DNA of 64,000 nucleotides from Synechococcus sp. AG-670-F04 (GCA_003211515.1 QCSN01000001.1:60082-124081), one strand, 5' to 3'. Positions 18,275 through 28,089 are shown, numbered from the stretch's first letter. Notes: a model not told the origin generated them from the letters alone. Made by a program: numbers and translations.

Positions 18275-19343
18275 GCTCAAACCGAGCTCTGGTGCGCTGC
18301 TCAAGGGACTCACTGGCGAGATTGAGCAATGAATCGAGCGAGGTGTTGTTCAAAAAGTCCTGAACCTTCTCAAGAGCAGCTGCCTCCTCCTCAGGGCTGG
18401 GGTCCGCCGAAGGACTACTCGACTCAGCTGATGAATCGAGCTCAACAACTTGAACACGTGTCATTCGGTCCTGGGAGGGACGTGAAGGCATCAATTCAGG
18501 CGTCAGCACCCCATCGAACACAGCTTCAGCCGGACCGGTCATCAGGACTGGACCGTTGCGATCACTCCATTCAATCTGAAGCGGACCACCCGGCAACATC
18601 ACTTCAGCGCTGGTATCAGCCAACCCCAGCAGCACGGCGGCCACAAGGGTGGCGCAGGCCCCTGTGCCACAGGCCAGGGTTGGGCCCGCACCACGCTCCC
18701 AGACACGGATTTCCAGGCGGCGGCTTCCATGGACCTGAAGGAAATGAACGTTGGTTTTGGCTGGGAAAACCGGATGCACCTCCAGAGCTGCGCCCCAGGC
18801 CTCGAAGGGAATCGTGGTGAGATCCTCGACAGGGATCACCACATGGGGATTCCCCATGCCAACTGAGGCCACGTTCAGTTGGTCACTCGCAAGCTCCAAC
18901 ACCCCTTGAGGCAGACCATCCACCACATTGAGAGTGGTGGGAATGCTTGACGGCTCGAGGAAGGGCTTGCCCATATCAACCCGCAACTGTCCATCACGCA
19001 TCAGTTCGGGTCGGATCATCCCCGCCAGAGTTTCAATCGCCCAACGACGGCCAGGGGCGTCACCATCACTATCCGCCAGAAAGCGCGCCAGACAACGAAT
19101 GCCGTTGCCGCACATTTCGGCCTCCGTTCCGTCTGCGTTGAAAATGCGCATCCGCAAATCTCCCTGCGCATCGGGTGGGAGCGCCAGGATCAGCCCATCT
19201 CCACCCACGCCAAAACGCCTGTCGCAGATCAGACGCACCCATTCAGCATCAGGCTCAGAGACTGAACGAGGAAGTTGACCCTGGCGCCCTTCCAGAATGA
19301 GAAAGTCGTTCCCCAGCCCCTGATACTTACTGAATGCGAGCAT
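18258..19343 (-). CDS. dapF: Diaminopimelate epimerase (DapF) with a C-terminal extension
   Basis: DapF converts LL- to meso-diaminopimelate for peptidoglycan and lysine synthesis. Both catalytic cysteines are present: EMCGNGIRCLARF near residue 78 and TLACGTGACATLVA near 228. The N-terminal FSKYQGLGNDFLIL is typical. The enzyme normally ends around 275-290 residues, at the GPVLMTGPAEAVFDG segment. Here the frame runs on to 361 residues with an acidic Ser/Pro linker and a predicted helix (ALEKVQDFLNNTSLDSLLNLA). The tail contains an in-frame ATG at 18464 and overlaps the downstream desulfurase start. The domain assignment is secure; the tail is unexplained. Confidence 0.95.
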   Translation of the reverse strand: MLAFSKYQGLGNDFLILEGRQGQLPRSVSEPDAEWVRLICDRRFGVGGDGLILALPPDAQGDLRMRIFNADGTEAEMCGNGIRCLARFLADSDGDAPGRRWAIETLAGMIRPELMRDGQLRVDMGKPFLEPSSIPTTLNVVDGLPQGVLELASDQLNVASVGMGNPHVVIPVEDLTTIPFEAWGAALEVHPVFPAKTNVHFLQVHGSRRLEIRVWERGAGPTLACGTGACATLVAAVLLGLADTSAEVMLPGGPLQIEWSDRNGPVLMTGPAEAVFDGVLTPELMPSRPSQDRMTRVQVVELDSSAESSSPSADPSPEEEAAALEKVQDFLNNTSLDSLLNLASESLEQRTRARFERGGGL

Positions 19344-20277
19344 GTGAGCCGAACCGCATAAAAGCCTTAAACGTTGAATATGTTAGCAATTGCAGTGGTA
19401 GAGGCCAAAAAAACTAAGTCTGACAAACCTAGGATTTGTTGATCAACAACTTCGCAGAATAGATCATTTTGCCGGGTCACATCATATTAAATTAGGCATT
19501 AAAGATTAGAACCGAATTCCTCAATCATGAATCCTTCGCAAAACAAAAATTGAATTTAACTGGCAGACAAGGTTGCAATTCCAGGCAATGTCCCTACAAT
19601 TAAAGCATTACTTCAAAGCATTAACAAGTGATACTCACATTCGAATTTGGCATCAGTTCCGTTGAATCATCATAAACGCTGAGAGGTACACTAGAGGATG
19701 AAAACAGAAGAATGGTATTTTCATGAACAGATCAAGAAATCACCCATGACTCAAACTTATTGACCTAATCCTTGACTTAACAGCCCCCAAAAAGAGACTG
19801 GGCGTTGATCCGTGGCGTAGAAATAATGGCACAAAATGCAGACTATGCTTCAAATTATATTTCCAAATAGGGGGTTAGACGGACAAGGAATTTAAAAAAC
19901 TTGCGGCAATGGGAATCGAATTTCAGCAGAATCAAAGAAATCATAATGCAACAAAAGAATACACGATGGATGAAAGAGTATTGGACAATCTAGGGCAAAA
20001 ATTAAAACACATAGTCCTTGAAGTGCGCAAATAAACCATTCGCCGAAAGCAGCATTAGGAGCGAATCGATTGATGCTTCCAGCAGGCTAAAAACTCCTTC
20101 ACCCTCATCCCCAATTGGATCAAATAACAAAGAATTGAATAATATTGGAACCAAGCCGTGACGGGCATATTGTTTGAATAATACCACTAAATACATCAAT
20201 AAGCATGCATACAATTACAACCAATCAACCTGAAATACTCGCAACGTCAACCCATGCAAATGAAAGAGTCCGTCAAG
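19344..20277. other. AT-rich gene-poor intergenic region
   Basis: These 934 bases are clearly more AT-rich than the surrounding genes and carry many short stop-interrupted frames. The best candidate is a small plus-strand ORF at 19909-20034. A 70-codon minus-strand frame at 20002-20214 is hydrophobic at its start but has no recognisable features. No tRNA, terminator or long repeat was found. It forms the left flank of the oxygenase gene and looks like an accessory or decaying segment. Confidence 0.45.
19909..20034 (+). CDS. Possible small protein (41 aa)
   Basis: ATG 19909 opens 41 residues beginning MGIEFQQNQRNHNATKEY and ending KLKHIVLEVRK. The frame is open upstream to a TAG just before an ACG-GAC-AAG triplet, with TDKEFKKLAA in phase, so an extended version without a normal start is possible. 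The composition is soluble and charged, more protein-like than the surrounding frames. The family is unknown and there is no strong ribosome binding site. Confidence 0.2.
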   Translation: MGIEFQQNQRNHNATKEYTMDERVLDNLGQKLKHIVLEVRK

Positions 20278-20835
20278 TTAATAGGAGGATCGCTTGGCTG
20301 GGCCCGGTCCTGGCTGAAAACGAAAATCAAAGCTTACGCGCGTCGAAGCTGTTGTGTTGATTTTTGATCCATGGCCAAGGTTGACCCCATCAAAAATCAA
20401 AGCTTGGCCAAGATCCAAACTGAGTGGAGTGTAATCATTAGAACCGATTTCACTTTCTATCCAAAGACTGTTATCTCCCCAAACCTGGGTCAATGGCACC
20501 CAAACATTAATTCTTCCATCCTCGACACCAAAATCACGATCACGATGAAAGACACTACTCCCGCTTCCACAATAGTGGAAGCGGAAGGATGGCGGACATT
20601 GATAAGTCGAGATCCCTTCAAACTCCTTGGCTACAACATTCAGTACAAACAATTTGTAAGTTTCTAAGATGTCTGAAAAAGATGAAGCCAATTGATTGAT
20701 CGTTGGGCTCCGATTCAGCTTTTTTACTTCGCTCGACTCATGGGCAACCCCCAAGCATGCCACGCCAAGCACTCTGGAAGCCCAATCATGAAATCGATAT
20801 TGACTTGGATCATAAGAAACAATCAAATTATTCAT
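20278..20835 (-). CDS. Putative StrG-like 2-oxoglutarate/Fe(II) oxygenase
   Basis: This 185-residue protein carries a complete iron-binding facial triad. The HxD is in VFHRDRDFG (about residue 97), the distal His in NLGHGSKIN (about 155), and the 2OG-binding Arg in TRVSFDFRF shortly after. The intervening INVWVPLTQVWGDNSLWIES resembles the StrG group of aminoglycoside and sugar-modifying oxygenases. The substrate is unknown. The gene stands alone in an AT-rich region with no close partner and its codon use is more AT-rich than the flanking housekeeping genes, consistent with horizontal acquisition. ATG 20835 is the start. Confidence 0.72.
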   Translation of the reverse strand: MNNLIVSYDPSQYRFHDWASRVLGVACLGVAHESSEVKKLNRSPTINQLASSFSDILETYKLFVLNVVAKEFEGISTYQCPPSFRFHYCGSGSSVFHRDRDFGVEDGRINVWVPLTQVWGDNSLWIESEIGSNDYTPLSLDLGQALIFDGVNLGHGSKINTTASTRVSFDFRFQPGPGPAKRSSY

Positions 20836-21320
20836 AGAAAAACTATATGGGGCGCATCATCTCACAGAACACAAGGCAAATAAGGTTTAAAAAATGTTAT
20901 TTATCAAGCTCGCTATTAATATATGTGCCTAAGCAGCAACGCGCAATTGCGCAATACTGCAATCAAGCAAATGCGAAATCCAACAAGATCAGCATCCTTC
21001 CACTGCACGTCAAAAATCAAGTGAATCCACAAAACGACGAAAAGCAAGGCTGAAATGGTTAAATAAAGCACCAGAACAGCTTTGATTCAGCCATCTGGAG
21101 CTTTGCTCTTCATCAATCCAAAACAATAACAAAAGACTAAAAAATAAACGCATTCGCAACAACCCAAACGAACATTTGCAGAAATCAAAAAAACGTCAGC
21201 TCAAAAAAATTTTTGATGAAATCCTTTAGATAAACAAAATATTGATCAACTTAATATTTCCTGACAGCCGAGATGTGCTCCAACATGTAAAATTCATTAT
21301 TAGTTGAATTCATCAATGCG
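20836..21320. other. AT-rich intergenic region
   Basis: This stretch of 485 bases upstream of the oxygenase gene is strongly AT-rich, with A-rich tracts around 21120-21240. No frame longer than about 68 codons occurs and none has recognisable features. It probably contains the oxygenase promoter. I see no clear terminator or repeat. Confidence 0.4.
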
Positions 21321-21554
21321 ATGCAAGACGAAAATGACGACTTTGAGCTGTCGACCAAGGAGCTTGAAGAGACCACAGCAGCCTTATCTAACAATGCATA
21401 CAAAAGGAGTTCAGATACTTCAAGCCCGTTTAACATCAATCGATTGAACTATTTCAAAGCACTAGAAAAAAATGCAATGAAGCTATATAATCTAGTAATG
21501 CTTGCCGCAAAGTCTGATCGGGGCAAGCAAAATGTTTCAAACAACAAATTTTAG
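21321..21554 (+). CDS. Small hypothetical protein (77 aa)
   Basis: ATG 21321 opens 77 residues: a very acidic, polar N-terminus (MQDENDDFELSTKELEETTAALSNNAY), followed by a basic helical part (FNINRLNYFKALEKNAMKLYNLVMLAA) and a short polar tail. It looks like a small soluble helical protein. It lies in the AT-rich accessory stretch with no close neighbour. No family is recognised; it may or may not be expressed. Confidence 0.4.
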   Translation: MQDENDDFELSTKELEETTAALSNNAYKRSSDTSSPFNINRLNYFKALEKNAMKLYNLVMLAAKSDRGKQNVSNNKF

Positions 21555-21792
21555 TCGCTAAGCCTTTAGACGTTGACCCAAAAAAGGAAATAAAGTTAGA
21601 AAAACTTTGCATATATGCTCTGCGGCAATCGTCACCAATAACAAGTATTTCTTTGTTGACTAACCATAGATTTCCGCTTAATAATCAAAAAATTAATGGA
21701 TAAACATATTCATCGGAATCATTATTTTTCCTAACCAGTTTGGGGAGATCTGATTCGAGATGATCAACGCATTTGCAGTTTGGATTAATCAG

Positions 21793-22599
21793 TCAAAGAA
21801 CTGGTTCGTAAGCACCAAGTTCACGTTCAATTTCTGGAAGAGTCTCCAGAGGCGTGGAAAATCCATTGATGAGAAGACTCTTCTGCAGCCGGCGTTCCGC
21901 ATCCTGCGTTGAGACAGGCTCGGGTGGTTCCCATTGAGGTGATTGATTCTTCCCGGAAGGTCGACGCCCTTCAACCCTGTCTTCATCAGTCAGCACAAGA
22001 GGACTGTTAGCTCCAAGCTGACCAAGAACAGCCTCTAGATTGTCAAGTTGTCCCTTCACATCATCCATTTGGCGCTTTAGGTCAAGCAGCAACTGCTGTC
22101 CACTGGTCAAGGTAAAGCGTTGACCATCCGCTGTGTCCACTCGAACAGTCCCTTCCCAGCTGAAAACCTCAAATTGTTCGTCGTTTAACTCAACCAATAC
22201 TGTCGTTCCCTGAATCGATGCCGTTGCCAACCGTGTGCGGATTTTGAGAGGGCTGCTTTGCGGTGTTCCTGGCTTGATCCAACCGATCATGGATCCCTTC
22301 AGAAGCTCAACAGTGGATCGTCCGAGACGCAGTTCGGCATCCCCACCCATTCTGAACTGGCGTCCGTCTCCGAGCATCACCTGCATGCGCCCCGGCTTGG
22401 TCGTCCTTAATAGGGTGTTGACCTGCAACGCCTGACCACTGAGCGCATTCGTCTCAGAGCTGCCAGGCAGTTTTACAAAAGCCGGACCGGCCGGCACTTC
22501 AACAATCTTGGGCTGGCGTGCATGGACCGGTCGAAACGAAACTGTGGTGCACAGCAGCAACACAAAAACCGAAGCAAACCAGGAGGAATTCTTCAACAC
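21793..22599 (-). CDS. FecR-domain periplasmic protein
   Basis: This 268-residue exported protein has an N-terminal signal peptide (SSWFASVFVLLLCTTVSFRPVHA). A FecR domain covers about residues 50-170: LSGQALQVNTLLRTTKPGRMQVMLGDGRQFRMG, IRTRLATASIQGTTVLVE and SWEGTVRVDTADG, the characteristic strand pattern. A coiled-coil segment (LDLKRQMDDVKGQLDNLEAVLGQL) and a Pro/Glu-rich linker follow. Classical FecR signals iron-citrate to an ECF sigma factor, but no sigma factor or TonB receptor is adjacent, so a sensor role is not supported here. The start is GTG 22599, followed by TTG. Confidence 0.83.
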   Translation of the reverse strand: MLKNSSWFASVFVLLLCTTVSFRPVHARQPKIVEVPAGPAFVKLPGSSETNALSGQALQVNTLLRTTKPGRMQVMLGDGRQFRMGGDAELRLGRSTVELLKGSMIGWIKPGTPQSSPLKIRTRLATASIQGTTVLVELNDEQFEVFSWEGTVRVDTADGQRFTLTSGQQLLLDLKRQMDDVKGQLDNLEAVLGQLGANSPLVLTDEDRVEGRRPSGKNQSPQWEPPEPVSTQDAERRLQKSLLINGFSTPLETLPEIERELGAYEPVL

Positions 22600-23112
22600 A
22601 ACATGGAGGAGCTTATCTGCAAAACTGACAGGAAGCTGTCAACTCTGCCAGGACGCAGCAACAAAGAAGTGAGAACGACGCCTCATTTCACACGTCCTAT
22701 ATTTGGATTATCTGCATCTAAATTTAATTTTAAAAATGAATCAATTGTTTCTTTCTCAGGGCTGAAGTTTGCCAATAAACGAATGATTGCACGTCCTGTC
22801 AATCGTGAATCGGATCGCAGAACAGAGCAAAGCAGATTAATTGGTTTGGTGTGCTACGAAACCCGTCAAATCCTCCTTTCTGGTTGCCGTTGAAACCGAG
22901 CCATGACCACGCCGGCAATGGCTCGGATCCAACCCTCAACAGCGTCTCCGATCACCGCAACATGAACACCCATTGCTGGTAACGAGACCTCACGACTTCA
23001 GGACCTCCAGAAGGGATCACCGGTCTGAGGTCAGTCATTGTGCCGGCTACGATTGGGTGAGGAAAACCCTGATGCGGCACTGCTGCGAGGGTCCAGTCGA
23101 CCACCCGACCCT
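22600..23112. other. Intergenic region between fecR-like gene and hfq
   Basis: This 513-base gap divides divergent genes and should hold both promoters. A plus-strand frame from ATG 22603 to 22893 encodes about 96 residues, but its composition is not protein-like and it partly overlaps the fecR promoter zone, so I do not call it. The segment 22680-22800 is AT-rich and the hfq-proximal part is GC-rich. No tRNA or terminator was seen. Confidence 0.4.
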
Positions 23113-23334
23113 ATGGAGACCACTCCGCTCGATCCCAGCCTGCCCGGCGTAAGGATGTTGCAGAGCTGGATCAGGGAGCAGTTGCCGCTCAGCATCGATC
23201 TGGTGAGCAATGAGCGCATCGAAGGACGGCTGGTCTGGCAGGACCCGGAATTTCTGGCCGTCGAACGACCCGGGGCCGTTCGACCCGTTCTTGTCAGCCG
23301 TCGTCACGTCACCGTGATTCGAACACTCGGATGA
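23113..23334 (+). CDS. hfq: Cyanobacterial Hfq-like RNA-binding protein
   Basis: This 73-residue protein matches the divergent cyanobacterial Hfq. It has an N-terminal helix ([18 protein letters not shown]) and the Sm1 strand block [28 protein letters not shown]. The Sm2-like end is [17 protein letters not shown]. Cyanobacterial Hfq has weak RNA affinity and in Synechocystis binds the pilus ATPase PilB1 and affects motility; its role in this organism is unknown. I chose ATG 23113, which matches the family N-terminus; the frame is also open upstream to 23038 but those residues are not Hfq-like. leuS follows after about 46 bases. Confidence 0.88.
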   Translation: METTPLDPSLPGVRMLQSWIREQLPLSIDLVSNERIEGRLVWQDPEFLAVERPGAVRPVLVSRRHVTVIRTLG

Positions 23335-23380
23335 AAGCAAGGCATGTGGCACGATCGCTGCCTCGCTGTGCGCCTGTTCT

Positions 23381-26020
23381 GTGAACGCTGCCTCTTCTCC
23401 GTCCGACAACGGTGCACAGCCAAGTCGTTATGAGCCCACAGCGTTGGAGGGGCGCTGGCAGAGCCATTGGCGCAGCGTTGGGCTCGATGGCACGGATGAG
23501 AACAGCAGCAAACCTGCCTTCTACGCCCTGTCGATGTTCCCTTATCCCTCAGGGAGCCTGCACATGGGTCATGTGCGCAACTATGTGATCACGGATGTGA
23601 TTGCACGCGTTCAGCGGATGCGCGGCCACGCTGTCCTGCATCCCATGGGATGGGATGCCTTTGGATTACCGGCTGAGAATGCGGCGATTGAGCGCAATGT
23701 CGACCCCGGTGATTGGACGGATCACAACATCAGCCAGATGCGCGCTCAGCTTGACAAACTCGGGCTGTCCATCGACTGGGACAGGGAACAGGCCACCTGC
23801 CATGGCGACTATTACCGCTGGACCCAGTGGCTCTTTCTCGAACTGTTTGATGGCGGCCTCGCTTATCGCAAGAACGCAACCGTCAACTGGGATCCGATTG
23901 ATCAGACCGTTCTGGCCAATGAGCAGGTCGATGCCGATGGTCGTTCATGGCGCTCCGGTGCCCTGGTGGAACAACGCCAGCTGAATCAGTGGTTCCTGCG
24001 CATCACTGACTATGCCCAGGCTTTGTTGGACGATCTAGACAAACTTCAGGGCTGGCCCGAACGGGTGCGAACGATGCAGGCCAACTGGATTGGCCGCTCG
24101 GAAGGAGCTGAAATCACGTTTCAGGTCAAGGAATCGACAGATCAAACAACCACGGATCAGACAATCACGGATCAGACAATCAACGTCTTCACAACACGAC
24201 CCGACACCCTGGCGGGAGCCAGCTACGTGGTGCTTGCCCCGGAGCATGCCCTGGTGGACGGGCTGACCACATCTGAACAGGCCGACGCGGTTCGATTGTT
24301 TCGACAAGAGGTCGGGCGCCTGAGCGCCATCGAACGCACCAGCGACGACAGGCCCAAGCGTGGTGTGCCCATTGGTACCCACGTCACCAACCCTCTCAAC
24401 GGAGAGACGCTGCCGATCTGGATTGCCGACTACGTCCTGGCGGAGTACGGCACCGGCGCCGTGATGGGTGTACCGGCCCATGACCAGCGCGACATTCAAT
24501 TTGCCCGAACCAACGCCCTCCCGATCCAACAGGTCATTGATGGAGATGGGGCAAGCGAAGCAATCGCCAATGGCAACGCCTGGACTGAAGCCGGAACGCT
24601 TGTGAATTCAGGGTCCTTTGACGGCACCCCGTCCGCAGAAGCGAAAGCAAGCATCACCGAGCATGGTGAATCTGCTGGTTGGGCCCGAAGCAAGGTCACC
24701 TATCGCCTGCGGGACTGGCTGATTTCACGTCAACGCTATTGGGGCTGCCCGATTCCGATCGTTCATTGTCCAGACTGTGGGGCCGTGGCCGTGCCCCGCG
24801 ATCAACTCCCGGTGGAACTTCCCAGAGGCATTGATCTTTCCGGCAAAGGGGGATCTCCCCTTGGCCAGCAATCCGACTGGGTGAACGTGCCTTGCCCGAA
24901 CTGCGGCAAACCCGCCAAGCGGGAGACGGACACCATGGACACGTTCATGTGTTCGTCCTGGTACTACCTGCGTTTCGCCGACCCCCACAACAACGCGCTG
25001 CCCTTCAGCAAAGAGGCAATCAACCGCTGGTTACCGGTAAAGCAGTACGTGGGCGGAATCGAACACGCCATCCTGCATTTGCTGTACGCCCGCTTTTTCA
25101 CCAAGGCCCTGAAGGATCGAGGCCTGATTGATGTGGACGAACCGTTCGAGCAGCTGCTCACCCAAGGGATGGTTCAAGGGGTGACCTACCGCAACCCTGA
25201 GACCGGCAAATACGTGGCGCCGGTAGATGTAAGCGATCCTGAGAACCCCCGTGATCCTTCGACCGGAGCACCGCTAGACGTGCTTTTCGAGAAGATGTCG
25301 AAGTCGAAGTACAACGGCGTTGACCCCGCTGCGGTGATCGATCGCTACGGCGCCGACACGGCGAGGATGTTCATCCTGTTCAAAGCCCCTCCGGAGAAGG
25401 ATCTGGAATGGGATGACGCTGATGTGGAAGGTCAGTTCCGCTTTCTCCAGCGCCTCTGGCGACTGGTGGACGCAGCGTCGGTGAAGGTGAACACCGTGGA
25501 CCCGATCGATCGGGGAGTGAATCTGAGCGATGCGGATGGTGGCGTGCGCCGTGCTCTCCATCTGGCAATTGAAGCGATCAGTGAAGACCTCAACGGCGAA
25601 ATTCAACTAAACACAGCGATTTCCGAGCTGATGAAACTGTCCAATGCCATCAATGCAGCGGACATTCATGCACTGCATCCGGCAGTGCTTCAAGAAGCCC
25701 TCTCAGGCCTCATCCGTCTGCTTGCACCATTTGCTCCGCACTTAGCCGAAGAGTTCTGGAGTCGTCTCGGTGGGACGGGCAGCGTGCATCAACAGCCTTG
25801 GCCAGAACTCGATCCAACGGCTCTGGTTCTGGACAGCGTTGAGCTGGTGATTCAGGTGAAGGGCAAGGTGCGCGGCAAATTGCAGGTACCCGCCAACGCG
25901 GATAAAACCGAGCTGGAGCAGCTCGCTCTGGCGAGTGATGTGGCCAAAAAGTGGTTAAACGGAGCAGCACCGAAACGGGTGATTGTTGTGCCGGGAAAAT
26001 TGGTCAACCTCGTTCCCTGA
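23381..26020 (+). CDS. leuS: Leucyl-tRNA synthetase
   Basis: LeuS charges tRNA-Leu. The 879-residue class I synthetase has the HIGH-type motif in [14 protein letters not shown] (about residue 55) and KMSKS in [11 protein letters not shown] (about residue 640). The CP1 editing domain includes [28 protein letters not shown] and [12 protein letters not shown] zinc-like cysteine segment occurs in [15 protein letters not shown] and [18 protein letters not shown]. The C-terminal anticodon and leucine-specific domains follow. The start is GTG 23381. A short tandem repeat inserts extra TDQT units in the editing domain just before FTTRPDT. Confidence 0.97.
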   Translation: MNAASSPSDNGAQPSRYEPTALEGRWQSHWRSVGLDGTDENSSKPAFYALSMFPYPSGSLHMGHVRNYVITDVIARVQRMRGHAVLHPMGWDAFGLPAENAAIERNVDPGDWTDHNISQMRAQLDKLGLSIDWDREQATCHGDYYRWTQWLFLELFDGGLAYRKNATVNWDPIDQTVLANEQVDADGRSWRSGALVEQRQLNQWFLRITDYAQALLDDLDKLQGWPERVRTMQANWIGRSEGAEITFQVKESTDQTTTDQTITDQTINVFTTRPDTLAGASYVVLAPEHALVDGLTTSEQADAVRLFRQEVGRLSAIERTSDDRPKRGVPIGTHVTNPLNGETLPIWIADYVLAEYGTGAVMGVPAHDQRDIQFARTNALPIQQVIDGDGASEAIANGNAWTEAGTLVNSGSFDGTPSAEAKASITEHGESAGWARSKVTYRLRDWLISRQRYWGCPIPIVHCPDCGAVAVPRDQLPVELPRGIDLSGKGGSPLGQQSDWVNVPCPNCGKPAKRETDTMDTFMCSSWYYLRFADPHNNALPFSKEAINRWLPVKQYVGGIEHAILHLLYARFFTKALKDRGLIDVDEPFEQLLTQGMVQGVTYRNPETGKYVAPVDVSDPENPRDPSTGAPLDVLFEKMSKSKYNGVDPAAVIDRYGADTARMFILFKAPPEKDLEWDDADVEGQFRFLQRLWRLVDAASVKVNTVDPIDRGVNLSDADGGVRRALHLAIEAISEDLNGEIQLNTAISELMKLSNAINAADIHALHPAVLQEALSGLIRLLAPFAPHLAEEFWSRLGGTGSVHQQPWPELDPTALVLDSVELVIQVKGKVRGKLQVPANADKTELEQLALASDVAKKWLNGAAPKRVIVVPGKLVNLVP
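24137..24181 (+). repeat. 15-bp tandem repeat inside leuS
   Basis: Three consecutive 15-base units (24137-24151, 24152-24166, 24167-24181) encode TDQT-T/I repeats. The last two units are identical (ACGGATCAGACAATC) and the first differs at three positions. The reading frame is kept. The repeat lies just upstream of the conserved FTTRPDT motif of the editing domain, where other LeuS proteins have a short loop. Confidence 0.85.
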
Positions 26021-26377
26021 TTGCCGTTTTGTGAGCGGCTGGGCACCGTCAGCGCAAACTTCCGGATGATGCGATTCGCTCGTTGAGAACAGGCATCAAC
26101 AACGGGATCGAGACATCCGTTGTGCAGCCTCAAACTCTGGTCGTGCTGAGAAAGGTCCAAATCGTTCAAGACGGATATCGGATCGGCATCACGGCATCAA
26201 GCCTGAAACGTTCCTCCTCCATGAAACTTTTCAGGTCGGAGCCGTTGCAGTAGATCACGGCAGCCTCCTTGCCGATGTCCAGAACAAAGACATCAGGATC
26301 GAAATTGGGCGCAGCCGATGCAGCAAGATCCGATACGCGGCAGCCGTTCAGAGCGAAACAAGCGGCGATTCACCAAC
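26021..26377. other. Intergenic region between leuS and pgi
   Basis: The convergent leuS and pgi genes leave 357 bases. The pgi-proximal part on the minus strand encodes a protein-like frame (26166-26369) described separately. The remainder (26021-26165) shows nothing I can assign. No clear rho-independent terminator is visible for either gene. Confidence 0.5.
26166..26369 (-). CDS. Protein-like small frame downstream of pgi, no canonical start codon
   Basis: A minus-strand frame of 67 codons follows pgi in the same direction and ends at TGA 26166. The peptide looks real: CRVSDLAASAAPNFDPDV, FVLDIGKEAAVIY, EEERFRLDAVMPIRYPS. It is preceded in frame by a TGA and then ATC, with no ATG, GTG or TTG until well inside (internal GTG and ATG). 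Either it starts at a rare codon (ATC or CTG), or its 5' end has been altered by a frameshift, or the frame is a remnant. The true start is uncertain, so the upper coordinate is the maximal open frame. Confidence 0.45.
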   Translation of the reverse strand: MAACFALNGCRVSDLAASAAPNFDPDVFVLDIGKEAAVIYCNGSDLKSFMEEERFRLDAVMPIRYPS

Positions 26378-27976
26378 TCAACCCTTGCTGAACCGCATCG
26401 TTGCAGGGCTGGACCAATCTCCAACCGCGCTGTAGCCACGCTCGTTTCCCGTGAGATGGCGCATGATCCAAAACACGGATTCGTCGGTTCCATCGCCCAA
26501 GGCCTGGCGAATTTCCGAGACAGAGCGCGAGGCTCCGTCATTGAGCACCGCTTCCACTCTGCTCTGCAAATCGAGAACCGCAGCAGCAGCCTTTTTGCCG
26601 GCCTCAACGCCGGGTTGGTGATACGCATTGATGTTGATTAATTCGCCATACAAACCAACAGCGCGCTCAAACAACCCGATCAAAGCTCCCAATCGACGGG
26701 CATCAAATCGACGCATCGAAATGCTGATGCTCTGCCTGCCACCTTCCGTCAATGCCGATCGGGTGCCCTGCAGAAACCCATCAAGAAAGTCACCCGGACG
26801 TTCGGATTGGATAACGGGAATATCACCGGCGTCTTGAAGAACCTCGATGAATGTTGCAAAGAAGTTGTCGACTCCATCCCTCAATTGTTGAACATAAGCG
26901 TGCTGATCTGTTGAACCTTTGTTTCCATACACAGCAATGCCTTGATTCACTGTGTTGCCGTCACGATCCAGGCGTTTTCCAAGGGACTCCATCACCAACT
27001 GCTGCAGGTAACGACTAAAGACTTCGAGGCGATCCCGATAAGGAAGCACAACCATGTCGCGCCTGCCCTTGCCCTCTCCGGCCACAAACCAGGATGCGGC
27101 CATCAGCGCAGCAGGATTCCTGCGCAAGTCCGTCACCCGCGTGGCTTCATCCATTTGCGCCGCTCCAGCCAGAAACGATCTGATGTCAGAACCGATCAGA
27201 GCACCAGGCAAGAGACCCACGGCACTGGTGATGCTCGTTCGTCCTCCAACCCAGTCGAACATGTCAAAACGATCAAGCCAGCCCTCACGCTGGGCCTGCT
27301 GATCGAGTTTGCTTTCCAGCATTGTGACGGCAACAGCCTGGCCAGCCCATTGGCCTCCGTTGGCTTCAAGACGATGGCGAGCCTGTTCCATCCCAAGATG
27401 AGGTTCTGGAGTACCCCCGGATTTGCTCACCGTCACCACCAAGGTGGTCTTCAGCGTTTCACCGAGCTGAGCAAGCACGGTGCTCATGCCATTTGGATCG
27501 ACATTGTCAAAGAAGTGAAACGGCAGGCCCTGTCCGGAGTTCTGGAGGGCCTCGATCATCAGCTTCGGTCCCAGACCGCTGCCACCGATGCCGATCCACA
27601 ACACGTCGGTAAAAGCCTCTCCACTCGGCGTCCTGATCCGACCACCAATCAGATCTTTTCCAAACTGCTCAATCCGGTCGACTTCCTGGGAAATGTGCTC
27701 ACGAACCGGCTCCGAGGGGGCGAGTTGGGGAGCCCGCAACCAGTAATGGCCAACTTGCCGCTGCTCGTCTGCATTCGCGACGGATCCGGATTCAAGATCC
27801 TGCATCGCGGCAAACGCCTTCTCGAAACCCGGTTGCAATGCCTCAAGGTGTGAGGTGTTGACATGCATTCGACTGACATCCAGCCAGATCCCAAGATCGT
27901 CGTGATACCAGATCAGGTCACAAAAACGCTGCCACTGAACCTGAGCATCACTGCCGTTGAAATCCGGGAAGCTCAT
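26378..27976 (-). CDS. pgi: Glucose-6-phosphate isomerase
   Basis: Pgi interconverts glucose-6-phosphate and fructose-6-phosphate, feeding glycogen, the oxidative pentose pathway and sugar-osmolyte synthesis. The 532-residue protein contains IGIGGSGLGPKLMIEAL (about residue 145), VVTVSKSGGTPE (about 195) and YGNKGSTDQHAYVQQLRDG (about 370), with the catalytic His/Lys region near the C-terminus (INAYHQPGVEAGKK). ATG 27976 (MSFPDF) gives the standard length; an upstream in-frame start at 28081 adds 35 non-homologous residues. Confidence 0.96.
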   Translation of the reverse strand: MSFPDFNGSDAQVQWQRFCDLIWYHDDLGIWLDVSRMHVNTSHLEALQPGFEKAFAAMQDLESGSVANADEQRQVGHYWLRAPQLAPSEPVREHISQEVDRIEQFGKDLIGGRIRTPSGEAFTDVLWIGIGGSGLGPKLMIEALQNSGQGLPFHFFDNVDPNGMSTVLAQLGETLKTTLVVTVSKSGGTPEPHLGMEQARHRLEANGGQWAGQAVAVTMLESKLDQQAQREGWLDRFDMFDWVGGRTSITSAVGLLPGALIGSDIRSFLAGAAQMDEATRVTDLRRNPAALMAASWFVAGEGKGRRDMVVLPYRDRLEVFSRYLQQLVMESLGKRLDRDGNTVNQGIAVYGNKGSTDQHAYVQQLRDGVDNFFATFIEVLQDAGDIPVIQSERPGDFLDGFLQGTRSALTEGGRQSISISMRRFDARRLGALIGLFERAVGLYGELININAYHQPGVEAGKKAAAAVLDLQSRVEAVLNDGASRSVSEIRQALGDGTDESVFWIMRHLTGNERGYSAVGDWSSPATMRFSKG

Positions 27977-28089
27977 CGTTGATGGAGGGACCATTCCTGC
28001 CGAAACTATCCATGTTCTTGAGGGTTGCCCATTGTTGGCGGCACTGCGGTTAGGTTCAGTCGTCAAACCTTGTTCAACCACATCGGTTT

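Noticed and set aside
22603..22893. Plus-strand frame between the FecR-domain gene and hfq
   Set aside because: Unordered composition, no homology pattern, and it occupies the likely divergent promoter zone.
26942..27853. 303-codon plus-strand frame opposite pgi
   Set aside because: Antisense of a well supported enzyme; His/Gln-rich artefact.
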